NCBI GenBank assembly: GCA_014799985.1
Contig: JAAVGZ010000003.1
Coordinates: forward strand, 1-19,682
Length of the DNA stretch: 19,682 bases
Reading direction: 5' to 3'
Origin: Helicobacter sp.
GTDB lineage: Bacteria; Campylobacterota; Campylobacteria; Campylobacterales; Helicobacteraceae
Positions 15,401 through 19,682 of this stretch are shown in pieces. The notes beneath the pieces were generated by a model. It saw nothing but the letters and a program-made list of their open reading frames with translations, had not been told where the DNA came from and did no database searches. How positions within the stretch are numbered: the first letter of the stretch is position 1; the number at the start of each line of letters is the position of its first letter. The position numbers and the translations under genes are program-made.

Positions 15401-15633
15401 AAACATTGGAGAATTTCTTTTATCATTCTAGGTATTGTATTGCGAAAAATCTATTCAAGAGAACAGAGATGTTTGTCCCTGCGGAAATTTACTCGCTAAT
15501 GCTCCCGCATCAAGCAAGCCCTCAACATGGCAAAATACCCGACACAAGCACCCTAGAAACTGAAATTGATAAATTGGTGTATGGGTTGTATAATCTAAGT
15601 GAAAGCGAGGTATTATTAATATATGGAATATAA
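15397..15633 (+). pseudogene. Relic of an R-M gene 3' end with degenerate repeat
   Basis: The frame gives 78 residues whose second half (SPQHGKIPDTSTLETEIDKLVYGLYNLSESEV, by positions about 41-72) repeats the C terminus of the type IIG protein (SPQHDKIPDISNLESEIDKLVYELYNLSDEEI). The first half reads a degenerate copy of the palindromic element. I take this as a leftover of a second R-M gene or of a duplication of the 3' end of the one at 10933, not as a working protein. Still, its ATG overlaps the toxin stop and the frame is open, so a small product cannot be excluded. Confidence 0.65.
15420..15533 (+). repeat. Palindromic element, degenerate copy 5
   Basis: TTATCATTCTA at the left and TCAACATGGCAA at the right correspond to the ends of copies 1-4, and AGAGATGTTTG inside corresponds to AGAGATGTTTC. 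The 114-bp length includes additional sequence in the right half. The phase relative to the following tail is the same as in copy 4. Confidence 0.6.
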
Positions 15634-16375
15634 AACATCATTAGATGAAGCTAACAAATTAACTATAAAAATAGAAAATAATAATTTAAAAATTTCTGAA
15701 CTTTTTGAAACCTTACAAAGCGTTGAAAGAGAAATAAAAAAACAGACTTATGGGCAATCAGAAATATTTATACGAGAAGTTCGTAAGGGCTCTATGATAT
15801 TTGAGCTGATACAAATTATTGCTGTCAATTCTTTGCCTTTTATGGAAAATGCTAATGTGATAGTTTCATTTATAGAAAATCTAAATAAGTATAAAAATGC
15901 TCTAATTGCTTCAACACAAAACAACCCTCAAAACCTAGATGAAGATATTGTTAAAAATATCAATGGTATAGGAAATGTTGTTTCTAGTCCTAATGCTAGC
16001 ATTAGTATTTATAATGATTTTAGTAATGCTACCTTTAATCTTAATTTTGATGAAACTCGTATATTAAAAGAAAATAGCCTTAAATATTTACCAAATAAAT
16101 TAGAAGAAAAAACAAATAGCGATTTTGTAAAAAATGCTTTGATTTACTTTGTCCAAACAAATATTCAATCTAAAAAAGCAGATAAGGCAATCTGTGAAAA
16201 AATATCAAAAAGGCCAATCAAAGTCTTAATTGAAAATGAAAATATCAGAAAAGAAATACTTCAAAATCCTTATCACTATAATTTTGCTGTGGATATGGAA
16301 GTGCAATATAGGGCAAATAAGCCAATACTTTATGTCGTTTCACAACTTAAAGAAAAATGGGAAAATGAGGATTAA
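15623..16375 (+). CDS. Hypothetical protein of unknown function in defence-like island
   Basis: I do not recognise this 250-residue protein. The N-terminal part (1-45) is helical and charged (coiled-coil-like). Around 49-58 it has IREVRKGSMI, then a hydrophobic helix region (about 60-85, ELIQIIAVNSLPFMENANVIVSFI). The middle (about 110-145) is Asn/Ser-rich, NASISIYNDFSNATFNLNF, and may be beta-structured. The C-terminal part has no signal or membrane anchor. Similar REVRKGS-type proteins of unknown role occur in mobile regions, as far as I recall. Codon use is strongly AT-rich, like the Abi gene after it. The start ATG 15623 overlaps the relic frame and has only a weak GAGG before it. Confidence 0.7.
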   Translation: MEYKTSLDEANKLTIKIENNNLKISELFETLQSVEREIKKQTYGQSEIFIREVRKGSMIFELIQIIAVNSLPFMENANVIVSFIENLNKYKNALIASTQNNPQNLDEDIVKNINGIGNVVSSPNASISIYNDFSNATFNLNFDETRILKENSLKYLPNKLEEKTNSDFVKNALIYFVQTNIQSKKADKAICEKISKRPIKVLIENENIRKEILQNPYHYNFAVDMEVQYRANKPILYVVSQLKEKWENED

Positions 16376-16437
16376 GACTCATAAATAATATGAATTGAAT
16401 AACAATAAAATAAAAATCACAAACAACAAGGAGAACC

Positions 16438-17613
16438 ATGCATATCACACTAGAGCTATCACAAGAACTACAAGAACTCTATCTGCAATTTGCTAAAGAG
16501 CAGCATATCACAAAAGAAGAACTAATGCAAAAAGCGCTCGTGGCTTACATGCAATATCGGAGGGAGCAACAAATAATAGATGAACACGAATCGACTCTCA
16601 AGCCTAAACTGACTATTGATGAGCAAATTGAGTATATGAAACAACAGGGCATTAGCTTTGAGCTTTGCTCGGAACAAAAGGCGAGAGAATTTTTAGAAAA
16701 CCACAACTATTTTTTCAAAATTAAATCCTATGCAAAAAATTATGAAAAGCATAATGGTATCTACAAAAATCTTGATTTTGCCTATTTGGTTGAGTTCTCG
16801 AAGCTTGATATGTACTTGCGAAGATTCATTCTGAATCTATGTCTTGATGTTGAACATTTGCTCAAAGTATCTCTCAACGCCCATTTTTGCAATAATTCTA
16901 GCGAAGATGGTTATCAGGTTGTCAAAGATTTTTTGCTTGAAAATCCTAATATTAAAAAACAAATTAACAAAAAAGCTAGTAGTGTTTCTTTTATCAAAAA
17001 TCTCACCTCGAAATATCAAGAAAATTTTGCGTTATGGAATCTCATAGAAATTTTGAGTTTTGGGGATTTTTTGAAATTTTATCAATTTTATTTTAAACAA
17101 TATCCCGATAAACAACATCAACAATTATATTCTTTAGCGTATTGTGCGCATAGATTACGCAATGCAGCTGCGCATAACAATTGCATTCTCAACACAATCA
17201 AGATTCCATATAATGAGAATTTTTCACCCAATAAATATCTGCAAACTCAACTTGCAAAAATGCCAAATCTTTCTGCCTTAGTAAGACAAAAAGTCTCGTC
17301 AAGCCCATTACTTCATGATATTGTAGCACTCATAATGCTTTTTAATGAACTCTGTGTTTCAGAAGAAATAAGGAAAATCAAAAAACAAGAAATCTTGAAG
17401 CTTTTAAAAAGATTCAAGAAAAATAAAAATTACTTTATTAAGAATGATTTTATAATTTTGCAATTCAAAATATTCCAAAAAATAACATACTTTCTATTTT
17501 TTAAACCAAATATCAGCAAAAAATGTTATCATTCTATCGCTGAACAAAAATGCGTAACAGCATTTAGCGGGGAGATAGGCCAGCTGCTTTCCTCCCCTTT
17601 TTTTGATATTTAA
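16438..17613 (+). CDS. Abi_2 (AbiD/AbiF-type, HEPN) protein with N-terminal ribbon-helix-helix domain
   Basis: The 391-residue product looks like a fusion. Residues 1-45 (MHITLELSQELQELYLQF...) have the pattern of a ribbon-helix-helix DNA-binding domain as in CopG/RHH antitoxins. From about 57, KPKLTIDEQIEYMKQQGISF opens an Abi_2 domain (abortive infection AbiD/AbiF type). RNAAAH at 241-246 is the R-x4-H motif of HEPN ribonucleases. This suggests a phage-triggered RNase that halts the infected cell; the RHH part may repress its own promoter. The last 30 or so residues (from about 360) are encoded by a structured, terminator-like segment and may not be part of the original protein. AAGGAG (16428-16433) precedes the ATG; the gene is AT-rich. 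Confidence 0.85.
   Translation: MHITLELSQELQELYLQFAKEQHITKEELMQKALVAYMQYRREQQIIDEHESTLKPKLTIDEQIEYMKQQGISFELCSEQKAREFLENHNYFFKIKSYAKNYEKHNGIYKNLDFAYLVEFSKLDMYLRRFILNLCLDVEHLLKVSLNAHFCNNSSEDGYQVVKDFLLENPNIKKQINKKASSVSFIKNLTSKYQENFALWNLIEILSFGDFLKFYQFYFKQYPDKQHQQLYSLAYCAHRLRNAAAHNNCILNTIKIPYNENFSPNKYLQTQLAKMPNLSALVRQKVSSSPLLHDIVALIMLFNELCVSEEIRKIKKQEILKLLKRFKKNKNYFIKNDFIILQFKIFQKITYFLFFKPNISKKCYHSIAEQKCVTAFSGEIGQLLSSPFFDI
17534..17604 (+). ncRNA. Possible pseudoknotted RNA with terminator overlapping the Abi 3' end
   Basis: CTATC (17534-17538) can pair with GATAG (17574-17578) and GCT (17539-17541) with AGC (17566-17568), enclosing a hairpin AAATGC/GCATTT (17548-17553, 17560-17565; loop GTAACA). 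The GGGGA left between AGC and GATAG (17569-17573) pairs perfectly with TCCCC (17593-17597), followed by seven T. This is either a pseudoknot ending in a U run or, alternatively, a plain terminator hairpin GGGGAG/CTCCCC. Structured RNAs near AbiF genes have been described; whether this is one is inference. Confidence 0.45.
17569..17604 (+). terminator. Rho-independent terminator candidate inside Abi coding end
   Basis: GGGGAG (17569-17574) and CTCCCC (17592-17597) form a 6-bp GC-rich stem followed by TTTTTTT (17598-17604). It lies before the stop codon of the Abi frame (17611-17613), which is unusual for a terminator of that gene and suggests that the true end of the original gene, or an independent RNA, lies here. 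Confidence 0.55.
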
Positions 17614-17782
17614 AAAATCATCAAAACATCAAATTGCTATATCAAAGAAAGCCAAAAGAAGTGGGGGCTTGTTCCCCCCTCGAATTTCGCCAGCAATTCT
17701 AGCACTTTTAAGATTAAAATATAATAAAAAATAATAGATTCTAGAAAAAATAAAAGAAAATATATGAATTTCCAAAAAGAAC

Positions 17783-17802
17783 CCGCGCCCTCAAGGGCGC
17801 GG
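17783..17802 (-). terminator. Rho-independent terminator of fumarase operon
   Basis: CCGCGCCC and GGGCGCGG form a perfect 8-bp stem with a 4-base loop, 15 bases after the fumarase beta stop. On the minus strand it is followed by GTTCTTTTTGG. Between it and the Abi gene there is only AT-rich sequence and a GGGGG/CCCCC hairpin at 17663-17678. Confidence 0.75.
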
Positions 17803-17817
17803 AGCGGAAGAAGAAAG

Positions 17818-18375
17818 CTAGATTTTCTTATACGGCGCTTGCCCAACCTCGTAATAGTTGTTGCCTTGCGCGTCAATCGCGACAATCGCGGGGAAGTTCT
17901 CAATCGTGAGCCGCGCCACCGCCTCGGGTCCAAGCTCGGGATACGCCAACACCTCGTATTTGGTGATACATTTCGAGATAAGCGCCGCCGCGCCACCCAC
18001 CGCAACCATATACACCACGCTGTGTTTGACCATAGAATCGATGACTTCCTTGCTTCGGTAGCCTTTGCCAATCATTCCGTGGATTCCTTGCTCGATGATT
18101 GTCGGCGTGTATTTGTCCATGCGTCCGCTCGTGGTTGGTCCCGCGCTGCCAATCGCGTTGCCCGGCTTCGCAGGCGTTGGTCCGAGATAATAAATCGTCT
18201 CGCCCGCCAAATCCACAGGGAGCTTCTCGCCGCGCGCAAGCGCCTCTGTCAAAGCCTTGTGCGCCGCATCACGCGCGCAAAGAATCGTGCCGCTAATGAG
18301 CACGCTCTCGCCCGCCTTGAGGCTCTTTGCCACTTCTTTACTCAAAGGTGCTGTGATTTTCTTTGGTTCTGACAT
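17818..18375 (-). CDS. Class I fumarate hydratase, beta subunit (C-terminal domain type)
   Basis: This 185-residue protein is the small subunit of the two-subunit, [4Fe-4S]-dependent fumarase that interconverts fumarate and malate. The pattern is that of the FumA C-terminal/TtdB domain: LISGTILCARDAAHKAL, GPTPAKPGNAIGSAGPTTSGRMD, GMIGKG and KYEVLAYPELGPEAV. GPTTSGRMD and RDAAH contribute to the active site. L-tartrate dehydratase is closely related, but a fumarase is more likely here for central metabolism. The start is the ATG at 18375 (MSEPKKITAP), five bases after AAGGAGG (18381-18387); the frame reaches 18396 but would pass through this site. It follows the alpha gene by 10 bases. Confidence 0.9.
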   Translation of the reverse strand: MSEPKKITAPLSKEVAKSLKAGESVLISGTILCARDAAHKALTEALARGEKLPVDLAGETIYYLGPTPAKPGNAIGSAGPTTSGRMDKYTPTIIEQGIHGMIGKGYRSKEVIDSMVKHSVVYMVAVGGAAALISKCITKYEVLAYPELGPEAVARLTIENFPAIVAIDAQGNNYYEVGQAPYKKI

Positions 18376-18385
18376 CTTTCCCTCC

Positions 18386-19231
18386 TTATAGCTCAATATC
18401 GGCGTGTCGCGCCGCGTGGCAATTGATATTCACAGCCACAGGAAGCCCCGCAATGTGCGTAGGATACCATTCTACATTCACGGTAAACGCGGTGGTTGTC
18501 CCGCCGAGCCCTTGTGGTCCAACGCCCGTTTTGTTCGCGATTTCGAGCAACTCCTCCTCGAGCTTCGCGTAACGTGGGTCGGGGTTTTTCGAATCAATCT
18601 CGCGCACCGCCGCTTGCTTGGCGAGAATCGCTGCTTTTTCCATTGTGCCGCCAATGCCAACGCCAATCACCATCGGTGGGCAGGCGTTTGGTCCGGCGAG
18701 CTTCACGGCTTCGGTGAAAACCTTTTTCACGCCCTCGATTCCGTCAGCAGGCACAAGCATTTTGAGCACGCTCTTATTCTCGCTGCCAAAGCCTTTGGGG
18801 CAGACTTTGAGGTGGAGCTTATCGCCCTTGACAATGCGTGTGTGAATCACCGCAGGCGAATTGTTTGTCGTATTCTTGCGCTCATACAGCGGCTCTTCGA
18901 CAACAGACTTGCGCAAATAGCCCTCTGTGTAGCCCTTTTTAATGCCCTCGTTAATCGCGTCCTCGATATAGCCGCCCACGATATGCACATCTTGCCCAAT
19001 CTCGACAAAAACCACCGTCATACCCGTGTCTTGGCAGATTGGCATCATATTGTTTTGCGCAATCTTGCCATTCTCAATCAATGTGTCCAAGATATTCTGC
19101 CCCAAAGCCGATTGCTCGGTCTTTTTCGCGCCCGCAAAAGCCGCCTTGATGTCGGGCGTCTGAATACAGCACGCGTCAATCGCAAGCTTTGCAACAGCAG
19201 ATTTGATGTCTTCGTATTGCACCTCTCTCAT
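18386..19231 (-). CDS. Class I fumarate hydratase, alpha subunit (N-terminal domain type)
   Basis: The 281-residue large subunit carries the Fe-S cluster. The three expected cysteines are Cys66 (PICQDTGM), Cys184 (NACPPMVIGVGIGG) and Cys271 (NINCHAARH), with spacing like that of E. coli FumA. The iron not held by a cysteine activates the substrate water. Such split class I fumarases are typical of microaerophilic and anaerobic bacteria; many Helicobacter and Campylobacter instead carry FumC. The ATG at 19231 follows AAGGAGG closely. The stop TAA overlaps the ribosome binding site of the beta gene, so the subunits are co-translated. A possible -10 box, TAGAAT, is at 19262-19267 on the minus strand. 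Confidence 0.92.
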   Translation of the reverse strand: MREVQYEDIKSAVAKLAIDACCIQTPDIKAAFAGAKKTEQSALGQNILDTLIENGKIAQNNMMPICQDTGMTVVFVEIGQDVHIVGGYIEDAINEGIKKGYTEGYLRKSVVEEPLYERKNTTNNSPAVIHTRIVKGDKLHLKVCPKGFGSENKSVLKMLVPADGIEGVKKVFTEAVKLAGPNACPPMVIGVGIGGTMEKAAILAKQAAVREIDSKNPDPRYAKLEEELLEIANKTGVGPQGLGGTTTAFTVNVEWYPTHIAGLPVAVNINCHAARHADIEL

Positions 19232-19357
19232 CGTTTCCTCCTTATAATCTAAAACGCATCGATTCTACCTAAAACCATGTAAAATGTGCCTTAAGGGGCT
19301 AGCGCCGCGTGCTTGTTGCGCGTCATGTTTTGGCTTGGGTGCAATGACGTTTTTGGG

Positions 19358-19447
19358 GTCATTGCGAGGCGATAGCTGAAGCAAGCAAACGTGTCCAAGC
19401 GTTTAGAGACGGTTGATTGCCACGAGGCTAACGCCTCTCGCAATGAC
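19358..19447 (-). repeat. Interspersed palindromic repeat family A, right copy
   Basis: The ends are GTCATTGCGAGG and CCTCTCGCAATGAC. The reverse complement shares GGCAATCAACCGT and GTTTGCTTGC blocks with 255-358, so this is the same element in the other orientation. Confidence 0.75.
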
Positions 19448-19455
19448 AGATAAGT

Positions 19456-19507
19456 AGAATCTTTCAAGATTCCAAGCATAGAGATGTTTCGCTTCGCTCA
19501 ACATGAC
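19456..19507 (+). repeat. Palindromic element (same family as R-M insertions), partial copy 6
   Basis: AGAGATGTTTCGCTTCGCTC followed by AACATGACA is the right half of the element found inside the R-M gene. The left end TTGTCATTCTGA is missing; the piece starts with AGAATCTTTC directly after repeat A. This shows that the same family occurs both between and inside genes. Confidence 0.7.
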
Positions 19508-19573
19508 AGAATCCCCAGAAAAAGCGCGCGCAAAGCTATGGCGAAGCCACAGCACAGCCGCGCTTTGGATTCT
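19508..19573 (-). repeat. Interspersed repeat family C, right copy
   Basis: The reverse complement begins AGAATCCAAAGCGCGGCTG and ends GCGCGCTTTTTCTGGGGATTC, matching 190-250. It touches the partial palindromic element. Confidence 0.7.
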
Positions 19574-19616
19574 GCAATTTTTGATTCTCCATTGCTCTTT
19601 AATCTTAACGTCCCAA

Positions 19617-19667
19617 CCACAGCGCACACGTCTATGTTCTCATATTAACATAGACGAAGCGCTGTGG
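19617..19667. repeat. Long imperfect hairpin
   Basis: CCACAGCGC (19617-19625) pairs with GCGCTGTGG (19659-19667) and CGTCTATGTT (19629-19638) with AACATAGACG (19647-19656), with a 3/2-base internal loop and loop CTCATATT. A smaller palindrome ACGATG-A-CATCGT follows at 19668-19680. It may be another palindromic element or a bidirectional terminator for a gene beyond the window, but it has no U run. Confidence 0.6.
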
Positions 19668-19682
19668 ACGATGACATCGTCC

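Larger units (their letters stand above)
19232..19682. other. Gene-free region with mosaic of repeats
   Basis: No credible gene. Apart from the fumarase promoter region (19232-19290), it holds repeat A (19358-19447), a partial palindromic element (19456-19507), repeat C (19508-19573) and a long hairpin (19617-19667). Short frames that appear here read through these repeats. Confidence 0.7.

Noticed and set aside
18404..19252. Plus-strand frame of 282 residues
   Set aside because: It is antisense to the clearly identified fumarase alpha gene.

Overview
The window looks like chromosome from a Campylobacterota species, most likely Helicobacter or a close relative. The L31 protein and NifU resemble the Helicobacter pylori proteins. 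The gene order rpmE-rsmI-rlmB-membrane protein-periplasmic protein-aminotransferase-hom-yraN is the one I recall from Campylobacter jejuni (Cj0155c to Cj0148c). Both points come from memory, not from a search. The core genes are GC-rich and the accessory block in the middle is clearly AT-rich.

Layout. (1) 1-532 has no credible gene and carries short interspersed palindromic repeats, then the rpmE promoter. (2) 533-8502 is a very compact plus-strand operon: ribosomal protein L31, two rRNA 2'-O-methyltransferases (RsmI, RlmB-like), a RodZ-like bitopic membrane protein, a secreted protein, a PLP aminotransferase, homoserine dehydrogenase, YraN, a LicC-like nucleotidyltransferase and CysQ. Nearly all junctions overlap or are within about 10 bases. 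(3) nifU (Fe-S scaffold) runs toward cysQ and overlaps it by one shared CTAG. tRNA-Ser(GCU) lies upstream of nifU on the same strand. (4) A promoter divergent from the tRNA promoter leads into a short possible ORF and a YkkC/YkkD-like pair of SMR transporters. (5) 10933-17613 is an AT-rich defence-like island: a 1332-residue type IIG restriction-modification protein, a RelB/RelE-like toxin-antitoxin pair, a relic of an R-M 3' end, an unrecognised 250-residue protein, and a ribbon-helix-helix/Abi_2 (HEPN) fusion protein whose 3' end overlaps a possible pseudoknot and terminator. (6) A two-subunit class I fumarase is on the minus strand. (7) 19232-19682 is gene-free and holds the same repeat families as the left edge, in opposite orientation.

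Most notable are: a palindromic repeat family inserted several times in one frame inside the R-M gene, giving CHSE...EES...RDVS...QHDK peptides; six D/E-X-N-X-S/T sequons, the bacterial N-glycosylation motif, packed in the periplasmic linker of the RodZ-like protein; and the RHH-Abi_2 fusion with a structured RNA-like segment at its 3' end.
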